Source: Eubacteriales Family XIII. Incertae Sedis bacterium (GTDB taxonomy: Bacteria > Bacillota > Clostridia > Peptostreptococcales > Anaerovoracaceae). From it: a stretch of 5,055 nt of DNA. This document shows, piece after piece, positions 1-5,055 of the stretch; the first letter of the stretch is position 1; the number at the start of each line of letters is the position of its first letter. The position numbers and the translations under genes are program-made. The notes under the pieces are model-generated. The model saw only the letters and a list, made by a program, of their open reading frames with translations, was not told where the DNA came from and did not search any database. The DNA is taken from NCBI GenBank assembly GCA_031263875.1, contig JAISEX010000288.1, positions 1-5,055 of the forward strand, written 5' to 3'.

Positions 1-686
1 GCAAGATAGAGTTTGGCGGTGACGATCAGTGGTCGAATATCCTCGGCGGCGTCGATTTGGTGCGGCGTGAGCTCGGCGAGCAGGCGTATGGCATGACGTT
101 CCGTCTGCTGACGACGAGCGAGGGCAAGAAGATGGGGAAGACGGAAAAGGGCGCGTTGTGGCTCGACGCGGCGAAGACCTCTCCATATGACTTCTACCAG
201 TATTGGCGTAATATCGAGGATGCCGATGTTGGCGTGTGCCTCTCGCTGCTGACGTTTTTGCCGATGGATGAGGTGAACAGGCTGGCGGCGCTCGAGGGTT
301 CGGAGATAAACCGGGCGAAGGAGATACTCGCTTATGAGCTGACGGAGCTGGTGCATGGCACCGATGAGGCTATCAAGGCGCAGGAAGCGGCGCGGGCATT
401 ATTCGGCTCGGCGGACGGCTCGGGCAGTATGAAGGACGTTCCGACGACGGAATTTCCCGCGGCGCAGTTTGCGGGCGAGGGTATGGGCGTCGTCGATTTG
501 ATGCGCGAGATCGGTCTTGTGGCGAGCAACGGCGAGGGTTTCCGCACGATCCAGCAGGGCGGCCTGACGATAGAGGACGTGAAGGTCACGGATCCGAAAA
601 CCCGCATAACGGCGGACGATTTCACGGAGAACGCGCTGCTGATACGCAAGGGGAAGAAGACGTATCACCGGGTGCGGATCGGGTGA
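1..686 (+). CDS. tyrS: Tyrosyl-tRNA synthetase, C-terminal part (5' end outside window)
   Basis: This cytoplasmic class I aminoacyl-tRNA synthetase charges tRNA-Tyr with tyrosine using ATP. The frame is open from nt 3 and gives 227 visible residues before the TGA at 684-686. The catalytic domain is entered at the tyrosine-site motif GGDDQWSNI (visible residues 5-13), followed by the class I signature in its KMGKT form (visible residues 43-47, nt 129-143), which replaces canonical KMSKS as is common in TyrRS. The stretch TSPYDFYQYWRN and the helical linker after it are typical of bacterial TyrRS. The last ~75 residues resemble the C-terminal S4-like tRNA-binding domain (IGLVASNGEGFRTIQQGG), ending in YHRVRIG. 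The HIGH-type motif and true start lie upstream of the window. An in-frame TTG at 57 is internal and should not be taken as the start. Nothing suggests damage. The downstream transpeptidase gene is co-directional but separated by 216 nt. Confidence 0.97.
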   Translation, partial: KIEFGGDDQWSNILGGVDLVRRELGEQAYGMTFRLLTTSEGKKMGKTEKGALWLDAAKTSPYDFYQYWRNIEDADVGVCLSLLTFLPMDEVNRLAALEGSEINRAKEILAYELTELVHGTDEAIKAQEAARALFGSADGSGSMKDVPTTEFPAAQFAGEGMGVVDLMREIGLVASNGEGFRTIQQGGLTIEDVKVTDPKTRITADDFTENALLIRKGKKTYHRVRIG

Positions 687-697
687 TAAGTTAGTTT

Positions 698-840
698 TGG
701 GCTTTGGGCATGAATGGCGCGAGGCGACGCCGAGCGACGCGCAAGGGATAAGAGGGGTGCGAAGCAGCCGCGAAGCGGCCGAAGCCCCGGATAGCCCGGT
801 GGGGCGTTAGCCCCATGCGCCCGGATAAAAATGAGGGGCA
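698..840. repeat. Hairpin-rich, repeat-like intergenic element
   Basis: A compact GC-rich block contains several inverted repeats. GCGCG at 717-721 pairs with CGCGC at 738-742. GGGG at 754-757 pairs with CCCC at 785-788 and encloses two GAA-loop hairpins: TGC-GAA-GCA (758-766) and GCCGC-GAA-GCGGC (767-779). TGGGGC at 800-805 pairs with GCCCCA at 810-815 across a GTTA loop. There are also internal direct repeats: CGAAGC three times (760, 771, 780), GCGACGC twice (724, 734) and CCCGGATA twice (786, 820). This density, against plain coding DNA on both sides, suggests a dispersed palindromic repeat or a structured RNA in the tyrS-transpeptidase transcript. Calling it a genome-wide repeat is inference, because only one copy is in the window. 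The boundaries are approximate. Confidence 0.45.
800..815. other. Perfect 6-bp hairpin with GTTA tetraloop
   Basis: TGGGGC (800-805) and GCCCCA (810-815) form a perfect stem around GTTA, which on the plus-strand RNA is a GNNA-type loop. A G-T pair (799/816) can extend it. No T run follows on the plus strand (the next bases are GCGCCCGG), so it does not look like an intrinsic terminator. On the minus-strand RNA the U run would precede the stem, which is the wrong order. It is probably part of the structured element around it. Confidence 0.6.
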
Positions 841-888
841 GTACGTTTTGCGGATAGTTTGCGCGGTGCGGCGCACGAAGGAAGAGAT

Positions 889-895
889 AAAGGAG
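889..895 (+). promoter_or_regulatory. Ribosome binding site AAAGGAG that decides the transpeptidase start
   Basis: AAAGGAG is a strong Shine-Dalgarno match. It sits 7 nt before ATT at 903-905, the ideal distance for a start codon, but 61 nt before the first conventional in-frame start (TTG 957), far too distant to serve it. An in-frame stop (TAA 888-890) overlaps the site and blocks any further upstream extension. Confidence 0.75.
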
Positions 896-902
896 TATCG
901 TC

Positions 903-2357
903 ATTACAGAGGAAAAGGCGAAAAAGAGCACGACGAGGCGGGTAGTCAAGTGGCTATTGATAATAGGTTTGCCGGTTCTCTGCTGCGGGATCATCGCGGC
1001 GGGGGTTTACGCGGCGAGCGTCACCTATGATGGCAGGGCGGTTCCGGGCAGCAGGCTCGGCGATACCGACGTTTCCGGTATGGAGCCGAAGGAAATAGAG
1101 CAGACCGCGCAGCGCCTGTTCGATTCCACGGTTATCACGATAAAGATCAATGATGAACGTGCATCCGCGTCGCCGACGAAACTGACGGTGAAACCCGCCG
1201 ATCTGAATATGGCGCTGGATCCCAAGGCAACTGCGGAGAACGTGATGGCGGAAGCGGATTCCGAATTTATATTGATCCGCTATCTGCCGCTGCCGACGAA
1301 GCATACGATCCTGAGCATGACCTACAGCACGGAGGCGCTCAAAGAGTTTTTGCGCAAATCCCATCCCGCGAGTTTTACCGATCCGGAGGATCCGCAGGTG
1401 AGCTATAACCGGGAAACCCAGACGTTCGAGGTCCAGCCGCAGAAGAGCGGGCTGGGCATCAGCGACGATGAGGCGAACCGGATCGCTTACGAGGTCGCGT
1501 CGAATCCCGGCGAGGTGACGATCGAGCTGAACATGAGCGAAACGAAGGCGGCCATCAGCGATGAGGCGGCAAATCAGGCGGCGGACAAGGCGAAAGCCCT
1601 GCTCGGGGCGCATCTCAACTTTACGGTCGAGGGTGGCGGGAAGGCCGCGGCGACGGAGGACGACATCGGCGGCATGGTGGTTTTTAAGCCTGACGCGAAA
1701 AACGGGACGATAACGCGGGAAATCTCTCCGGAGAAAGCGGTCGATTACGTGCGGGGCGCGCTGACCGACAAGCTCGGAACGGCGCCCGAAAATATGAAGA
1801 CGATCGAGGACGGGAACGGCAGGGTTCTGCTGACCGTCAGCAAGGGCAAGGAGGGGACGCAGGTCGCGGACGCGCCGGACGTCGCGGCGAAAATCGTGGC
1901 GGCTCTGAAGGATGCCGCGCCGCTGGATCTGACCGTAACGCTTGAGAAGAAGGAGGTTGGCGTCACTCCCGTCGTTCCCGAGGAGGGCGAACGGTGGGCC
2001 GAGGTGAATCTTACGAAACAACGGGCGTATATTTATGAGGGCAATAAGCTCATTCGCGAATGCGTTATCAGCTCCGGCACGGCGAAGCACCGGACGCGGG
2101 TCGGCAGTTTTAAGGTCTGGCTCAAGGTCCGCATACAAGATATGAAGGGCGGCAATAAGGAGGACGGTTCGTATTATTACACGAAGAACGTCCCGTGGAT
2201 CACGTATTTTGACGGCGGCATCGGTTTTCATTACGCCTATTGGCATAATAATTTCGGCCGGCCGATGAGCCATGGCTGCATAAACATGAAACTCTCCGAC
2301 GCGAAATACACGTATGATTATCTGAAGAAGGGCGACCGCGTTATCGTCCATTATTGA
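903..2357 (+). CDS. Membrane-anchored L,D-transpeptidase (YkuD) with VanW-like/PG_binding_4 repeats; probable AUU start
   Basis: L,D-transpeptidases make 3-3 peptidoglycan cross-links or attach proteins to the wall, outside the cytoplasmic membrane. From ATT at 903 the product is 484 residues. A short basic cytoplasmic tail (EEKAKKSTTRRVVK) is followed by one membrane segment at about 17-38 (WLLIIGLPVLCCGIIAAGVY). A long extracytoplasmic region resembles the PG_binding_4 module seen in VanW/YoaR-type proteins, apparently in two copies (around 165-215 and 305-355). The YkuD catalytic domain spans about 365-484 and has the signature SHGCIN with catalytic Cys459 (codon 2277-2279) and an upstream active-site-type His in GIGFHYAYWHNN. 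I chose ATT because the first ordinary start, TTG 957, removes the basic tail, begins inside the membrane helix and has no ribosome binding site. If TTG is used, the protein has 466 residues. The domain call is secure and the start is inferred. The adenosyltransferase gene follows after 9 nt. Confidence 0.93.
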   Translation: MTEEKAKKSTTRRVVKWLLIIGLPVLCCGIIAAGVYAASVTYDGRAVPGSRLGDTDVSGMEPKEIEQTAQRLFDSTVITIKINDERASASPTKLTVKPADLNMALDPKATAENVMAEADSEFILIRYLPLPTKHTILSMTYSTEALKEFLRKSHPASFTDPEDPQVSYNRETQTFEVQPQKSGLGISDDEANRIAYEVASNPGEVTIELNMSETKAAISDEAANQAADKAKALLGAHLNFTVEGGGKAAATEDDIGGMVVFKPDAKNGTITREISPEKAVDYVRGALTDKLGTAPENMKTIEDGNGRVLLTVSKGKEGTQVADAPDVAAKIVAALKDAAPLDLTVTLEKKEVGVTPVVPEEGERWAEVNLTKQRAYIYEGNKLIRECVISSGTAKHRTRVGSFKVWLKVRIQDMKGGNKEDGSYYYTKNVPWITYFDGGIGFHYAYWHNNFGRPMSHGCINMKLSDAKYTYDYLKKGDRVIVHY

Positions 2358-2366
2358 GGTGCGAGG

Positions 2367-2861
2367 ATGGGCATTTACACGAAAAAAGGGGATACGGGCA
2401 CGACGAGTTTGGCGTCGGGCCGGCGGGTCGTGAAGCACGATGCGCGCGTGGAAACGTACGGGACGGTGGACGAACTGCAGGCTGCCATCGGTCTGGCGCG
2501 TTCCTTCTGCGGGCGCGAGGAAATGAACCGCGAGCTGTTTGAAATCGAGAACAAACTTATTCCGATAATGGGCGAATTGTCGATGGGCGCTGCGGTAACG
2601 GTTTCCGCTGTGACCGCGGCTGACGTTGCGCGGCTCGAGGCGCTGATAGATACCTACGACGGCAAACTGCCGCCGCTCACGAATTTTGAAATACCGGGCA
2701 GAACGCAATGCGACTCCGCCATGCATCTCGCGCGGACGGTCTGCCGCCGCGTCGAGCGCCGGTTGTGCGCTTTGGCGGAAGCCGAACCGGTGTCAAGTGA
2801 TTTACTTGCGTGGATAAACCGCCTCTCCGATCTGTTATTTACATTTGCGCGCAGCTTATGA
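2367..2861 (+). CDS. PduO-type ATP:cob(I)alamin adenosyltransferase
   Basis: This enzyme transfers the 5'-deoxyadenosyl group of ATP to cob(I)alamin, making coenzyme B12 for radical enzymes such as mutases and diol dehydratases. The 164-residue product starts with the family's ATP-binding N-terminus (IYTKKGDTGTTSL, residues 3-15), followed by RVETYGTVDELQAAIG (27-42) with conserved Asp35. Near the C-terminus are ARTVCRRVERR (about 122-132) and LSDLLFTFAR. In the Lactobacillus reuteri homologue an Asp-Arg pair from these two motifs helps bind the corrinoid. The protein is somewhat shorter than the usual ~180-190 residues, and the common PGG loop reads PGRTQCDSAMHLAR. Neither suggests inactivity. 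The ATG at 2367 has GAGG 7 nt upstream, overlapping the transpeptidase stop, so the two genes are probably co-transcribed without an obvious functional link. Its last 6 nt overlap the convergent wecA-like gene. The gene symbol (pduO, cobO or mmaB) depends on context not visible here. Confidence 0.95.
   Translation: MGIYTKKGDTGTTSLASGRRVVKHDARVETYGTVDELQAAIGLARSFCGREEMNRELFEIENKLIPIMGELSMGAAVTVSAVTAADVARLEALIDTYDGKLPPLTNFEIPGRTQCDSAMHLARTVCRRVERRLCALAEAEPVSSDLLAWINRLSDLLFTFARSL
2856..2861. other. Six-base overlap of convergent genes (TTATGA)
   Basis: Plus-strand reading gives Leu-TGA, the end of the adenosyltransferase. Minus-strand reading gives TCA-TAA, the end of the WecA-like protein. No intergenic spacer remains for a bidirectional terminator. 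A T6 run (2862-2867) follows the plus-strand stop, but the only stem near it (CAGC 2852-2855 with GCTG 2868-2871) is weak and encloses the T run, so I do not call a terminator. Confidence 0.9.
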
Positions 2862-3947
2862 TTTTTTGCTGTGGTCGTTCCAACCCCAAATAAGGACGAA
2901 TAGGAAGATGACTGCGGTCAGGAACAGCGCGACGGCTTCGAGATAGAGCCGGCGTGAAAACACGATGGCCGCGATCCCCATAACCGAGCTGATGCCGTAG
3001 ATCATCATCACCGACCGGCGCTGCCCCATGCCGATGTACGAGAGCTGGTGGTGAAGGTGCCCTTTGTCGGCGCTGAATATCGGCCGGCCGCCCGTCTTTC
3101 GGCGGAAAATGGCGAACAGCGTGTCGAATATCGGGACGCCGAGTACGAACAGCGGCACTATCGACGCAACGACTGTGGGGCCTTTCGCGGGTCCGATTAC
3201 GGAAATCGAACCGATCATAAAGCCGAGAAAGAGCGCACCGCCGTCACCCATGAAAGTTTTCGCCGGGTGAAAATTGAACGGGAGGAAGCCCGCCGCCGCG
3301 CCCGCCACCGCGAGCATGGCGAGGGTCACCGTGTATTGCCCGTGGATATATGCGGAATACGCGATCGAGAGCGCCGCGATAACGGAAACGCCCGCCGCGA
3401 GCCCGTCGAGCCCGTCCACGAGATTCACCATATTCGTAATGGCGACGATCCACAGCAGCGTAACGATGTAGCTGAGCGCTATTCCCCAGAACGATTCCGA
3501 AGAAAATTCAAGCCCGATAACATCGAACGCCGGTATCCGGACGTCGAGAATAAACGTGGCCGTCGCGCAGATTATTTGGCCGAACAATTTTATCACCGGC
3601 GATAAGGTGAAAATATCGTCGAAGACGCCGAGCAGATAGATCAGCAATCCGCCCGCGAGGACGCCGGTCAGTTTTTCAACCGGCTCGTCGTAACTTTCGG
3701 AGTAGGGGAGGTAGCGGAACAGCACGAAGCGTACCAGCAGGATAACGACGAAAGCCGCGAGAAATATCGCGAAGCCGCCGAAGCGCGGGATCGGTATCTT
3801 GTGCATGCGGCGGTCGTCCTTGGGGATATCGACCGCGCCGATGCGTCCCGCGATGCGCATGGACAGCGGCGTCAGCGCGAAGGATATCAGCAGAGAGGCC
3901 GCGAGACAGCCGGCTATGGCTATTCTGAGTATGGCTAAATCGCTCAT
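2856..3947 (-). CDS. WecA/TagO-like undecaprenyl-phosphate GlcNAc-1-phosphate transferase (glycosyltransferase family 4)
   Basis: This polytopic membrane enzyme of the MraY/WecA superfamily transfers a sugar-1-phosphate from a UDP-sugar, probably UDP-GlcNAc, to undecaprenyl phosphate, the first step of many surface glycans. The 363-residue product has the family motifs in order: DIPKDDRRMHKIPIPRFGG (40-58), DDIFTL with the Asp110-Asp111 pair, NMVNLVDGLDGLAAG (172-186) with the Asn and Asp residues typical of the Mg/nucleotide site, FMGDGGALFLG (232-242) and the cytoplasmic HLHH motif (297-300), which favours WecA/TagO/RgpG types over MraY. About ten hydrophobic segments separate these loops, and a short charged tail (NDHSKKS) ends the protein. 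ATG at 3945-3947 is the only reasonable start, because an in-frame stop (the TAA of the dCMP deaminase gene) lies just upstream. No Shine-Dalgarno sequence is visible before it, so translation may be coupled to the deaminase gene 6 nt upstream. The sugar substrate and glycan pathway are not shown by the window. Confidence 0.95.
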   Translation of the reverse strand: MSDLAILRIAIAGCLAASLLISFALTPLSMRIAGRIGAVDIPKDDRRMHKIPIPRFGGFAIFLAAFVVILLVRFVLFRYLPYSESYDEPVEKLTGVLAGGLLIYLLGVFDDIFTLSPVIKLFGQIICATATFILDVRIPAFDVIGLEFSSESFWGIALSYIVTLLWIVAITNMVNLVDGLDGLAAGVSVIAALSIAYSAYIHGQYTVTLAMLAVAGAAAGFLPFNFHPAKTFMGDGGALFLGFMIGSISVIGPAKGPTVVASIVPLFVLGVPIFDTLFAIFRRKTGGRPIFSADKGHLHHQLSYIGMGQRRSVMMIYGISSVMGIAAIVFSRRLYLEAVALFLTAVIFLFVLIWGWNDHSKKS

Positions 3948-3953
3948 AAAATG

Positions 3954-4409
3954 TTATTCTGCGTTTTCAAGATTGACGATCTTCAGCCCGGCCTCGTCGA
4001 GGATCTCCACGGCGAATTCGTCGGGGTAACCTTCGGCGACGACGATCTTGCGGATGCCGGCGTTGATTATCATCTTGGCGCAGATGGCGCACGGCTGGTT
4101 CGTAATATAAATGGTCGCGCCCTCGATGCCCTGGCCCGACGTCGCCGCGTGTATAATGGCGTTCTGCTCGGCATGAATGGCGCGGCACAGCTCGTGGCGC
4201 TCGCCGGCGGGGATGTTTTTCTGCTCCCGGATGCATCCTCCGATCTCATCGCAGTGAGCGACCCCTTTCGGCGCGCCGTTGTAACCGGTCGACATGATAT
4301 GTTTGTCCTTGACGATAACGGCGCCGACTTTTCGCCTGAGGCACGTCGAGCGTTCCGCCGAGAGTTTCGCGATATTCATAAAATATTCATTCCAACTGGG
4401 TCTTTCCAT
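3954..4409 (-). CDS. dCMP deaminase (ComEB type)
   Basis: This cytoplasmic zinc-dependent cytidine/deoxycytidylate deaminase family enzyme converts dCMP to dUMP, feeding thymidylate synthesis. The product is 151 residues, the normal length. The catalytic zinc site is complete: His79 and proton-shuttling Glu81 in HAEQNAI, and Cys107 and Cys110 in PCAIC. Upstream, [11 protein letters not shown] and GYNGAPKG are typical of the substrate-binding part. [11 protein letters not shown] (52-62) carries extra Cys and His residues often seen in dCMP deaminases. I start at ATG 4407-4409 ([10 protein letters not shown]) because GGAGG lies 6 nt upstream. The frame stays open to 4565, but that extra N-terminus is Arg-rich, unlike the family and overlaps the preceding gene. 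It lies between the methyltransferase and wecA-like genes, probably in one operon. As I recall, ComEB-WecA/TagO adjacency is common in Firmicutes-like genomes, often beside upp and glyA. Confidence 0.95.
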   Translation of the reverse strand: MERPSWNEYFMNIAKLSAERSTCLRRKVGAVIVKDKHIMSTGYNGAPKGVAHCDEIGGCIREQKNIPAGERHELCRAIHAEQNAIIHAATSGQGIEGATIYITNQPCAICAKMIINAGIRKIVVAEGYPDEFAVEILDEAGLKIVNLENAE

Positions 4410-4415
4410 GATAGT

Positions 4416-4420
4416 CCTCC
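4416..4420 (-). promoter_or_regulatory. Ribosome binding site GGAGG of the dCMP deaminase gene
   Basis: Read on the minus strand, GGAGG is 6 nt from ATG at 4407-4409. It lies wholly in the 23-nt gap after the methyltransferase stop and settles the start against the longer upstream open frame. Confidence 0.85.
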
Positions 4421-4432
4421 GTCGAATTGCGT

Positions 4433-5055
4433 TCAGTGATATGGTGAGAGGCGCCCGTCGTCCGCGACGATGATCCGGTCTTTCGCGAGTCCGAATAGTT
4501 CCGCTTCCGGTAAAGCCCCTTCTATTATAACGGCTGTGCCGTATTTTTTCGCGGTTTCCGCGCAAGAAAAAGCATTTTCTTTGTTACTGGACGGCAGGAT
4601 AACCGCGGGTTTTCCGCGCGAAACGCGAATGGCCGTGTCCAGCGCGGCGGCGTTTTCGCATTTGAAGGCGAGAGGCGCGCGCGCTACCGACGAGGCGGCA
4701 ACGGCGATAATTTCCGCGTGTTCCGCAACCGAAGCGTCTATTTCGACGGCGACAAGATCCGTTTCCTTCGCAAGTTTTTTGATTGACGACGTTATTTGCC
4801 GCGGGTCGGCATCGGTCACGGTCAGCGTGCGCAGGGAATATCCGCATGCCGGTTCGATAATAATATGCGCTCCCGTCGCGCAGACGGACGGGAATGATTC
4901 GCCGCTACCGTAAGCCATCTCACGCGGAATTTCGGTATCGCTATTGACTGCGCCGATAAGCGCTTCAATATACTCGGGCGTCGTGCCGCAGCAGCCGCCG
5001 ATCACGCGCGCTCCCGCGTTCACGATATCCAGCGTCGCGGCCGCGAAATCCACCG
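4433..5055 (-). CDS. Homocysteine S-methyltransferase family protein, C-terminal part with a pterin-domain-like tail (5' end outside window)
   Basis: About 206 C-terminal residues are visible. They begin in the last strands of a homocysteine-binding barrel: [21 protein letters not shown] carries the GGCC motif whose two cysteines, with an upstream Cys outside the window, bind zinc and activate homocysteine in MetH, BHMT and MmuM. About 170 further residues follow. Parts read like the pterin-binding barrel of MetH-type enzymes: an [24 protein letters not shown] helix/strand, [20 protein letters not shown], and [14 protein letters not shown], where MetH proteins typically have a GKP-(IN)SV strand and a KKYGAAV helix. 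The GERIN-like opening and conserved Asn residues I would expect are missing, and the protein stops soon after, with no cobalamin-binding domain. It could be a diverged, perhaps non-catalytic, pterin-like domain on a methionine synthase fragment that works with partner proteins. The GTG at 5051-5053 is internal, not the start. It is probably first of the three minus-strand genes visible here. Confidence 0.85.
   Translation of the reverse strand, partial: VDFAAATLDIVNAGARVIGGCCGTTPEYIEALIGAVNSDTEIPREMAYGSGESFPSVCATGAHIIIEPACGYSLRTLTVTDADPRQITSSIKKLAKETDLVAVEIDASVAEHAEIIAVAASSVARAPLAFKCENAAALDTAIRVSRGKPAVILPSSNKENAFSCAETAKKYGTAVIIEGALPEAELFGLAKDRIIVADDGRLSPYH

Larger units (their letters stand above)
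687..902. other. Intergenic region between tyrS and the L,D-transpeptidase gene
   Basis: This 216-nt stretch has no convincing gene. Short open frames on both strands cross it, but they have no ribosome binding site and encode Arg/Pro/Ala-rich sequence typical of translated GC-rich repeat DNA. The centre (about 698-840) holds a hairpin-rich, repeat-like element listed separately. The last part (850-902) holds a small GTGC/GCAC hairpin (866-876) and then the ribosome binding site of the next gene. I found no confident -35/-10 promoter pair, and no GC stem followed by a T run that would terminate tyrS on the plus strand. Confidence 0.7.

Noticed and set aside
687..902. Cobalamin riboswitch or T-box in the tyrS-transpeptidase gap
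   Set aside because: I see no B12 box and no T-box consensus. A T-box would in any case be expected upstream of tyrS rather than downstream of it.
665..994. Open frames on the minus strand over the intergenic element (665-994 and 691-876)
   Set aside because: They translate hairpin-rich DNA into Pro/Arg/Ala-rich sequence, lack ribosome binding sites and run into neighbouring genes. They look like translated repeat DNA rather than small proteins.
815..1030. A 71-codon plus-strand open frame crossing the start of the transpeptidase gene
   Set aside because: It is in a different frame, has no ribosome binding site at its ATG, and gives a highly charged sequence without features. The transpeptidase frame explains this region better.
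954..2726. A 590-codon open frame on the minus strand, antisense to the transpeptidase and adenosyltransferase genes
   Set aside because: Its product is Arg/His-rich with no recognisable domain, it has no ribosome binding site, and it mirrors two well-supported genes. Long antisense frames are expected from the codon bias of GC-rich genes.
2852..2871. Possible terminator at the convergent gene junction
   Set aside because: Only a 4-bp stem with a 12-nt loop can form, and the T run lies in the loop rather than after the stem.
3048..3605. A 185-codon plus-strand open frame antisense to the WecA-like gene
   Set aside because: It is composed largely of Arg, Glu and His, typical of a reverse-complement shadow. 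The opposite strand carries all conserved WecA motifs.
3951..4439. A 162-codon plus-strand open frame antisense to the dCMP deaminase gene
   Set aside because: It is a shadow of a gene with a complete zinc site on the other strand, and it has no recognisable domain or ribosome binding site of its own.
4410..4565. N-terminal extension of dCMP deaminase by 52 residues
   Set aside because: It is Arg-rich, overlaps the end of the methyltransferase gene and has no family counterpart. GGAGG 6 nt before ATG 4409 fixes the shorter start.

Overview
The window is ordinary, densely coded bacterial chromosome, GC-rich by eye, with two gene blocks facing each other. Every recognised gene is a housekeeping, envelope or cofactor function. 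There are no phage, transposase, CRISPR, tRNA or rRNA signals. The lineage cannot be fixed from the sequence. The set of a KMGKT-type tyrosyl-tRNA synthetase, a YkuD transpeptidase with VanW-like N-terminal repeats, a PduO-type corrinoid adenosyltransferase and a ComEB/WecA pair would suit an anaerobe from Synergistota or a GC-rich Firmicutes-like group. That is a low-confidence inference.

Plus-strand block, 1 to 2861. The 3' part of tyrS (tyrosyl-tRNA synthetase) runs to 686. A 216-bp non-coding gap follows (687-902), holding a strongly structured, GC-rich, repeat-like element. Next comes a membrane-anchored L,D-transpeptidase (YkuD domain, catalytic SHGCIN motif). Its natural start looks like a rare AUU codon at 903, placed 7 nt after a good ribosome binding site. 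Nine nucleotides after its stop begins a PduO-type cob(I)alamin adenosyltransferase.

Minus-strand block, 5055 down to 2856. It reads in the order: homocysteine S-methyltransferase (3' part only, carrying the zinc-binding GGCC motif and then a poorly conserved tail resembling a pterin-binding barrel), dCMP deaminase (ComEB type), and a WecA/TagO-like polyprenyl-phosphate GlcNAc-1-phosphate transferase. Gaps of 23 and 6 nt suggest one transcript. The ComEB-WecA adjacency is, as I recall, a recurrent arrangement in Firmicutes-like genomes.

The two blocks converge and overlap by 6 nt at TTATGA (2856-2861), where both end, leaving no space for a conventional terminator. Functionally the window joins translation (tyrS), cell-wall cross-linking and envelope glycan initiation (L,D-transpeptidase, WecA), corrinoid and one-carbon metabolism (adenosyltransferase, methyltransferase) and dUMP supply for dTTP (dCMP deaminase). 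I see no convincing new system. The points most worth a second look are the AUU start, the structured intergenic element and the diverged methyltransferase tail.
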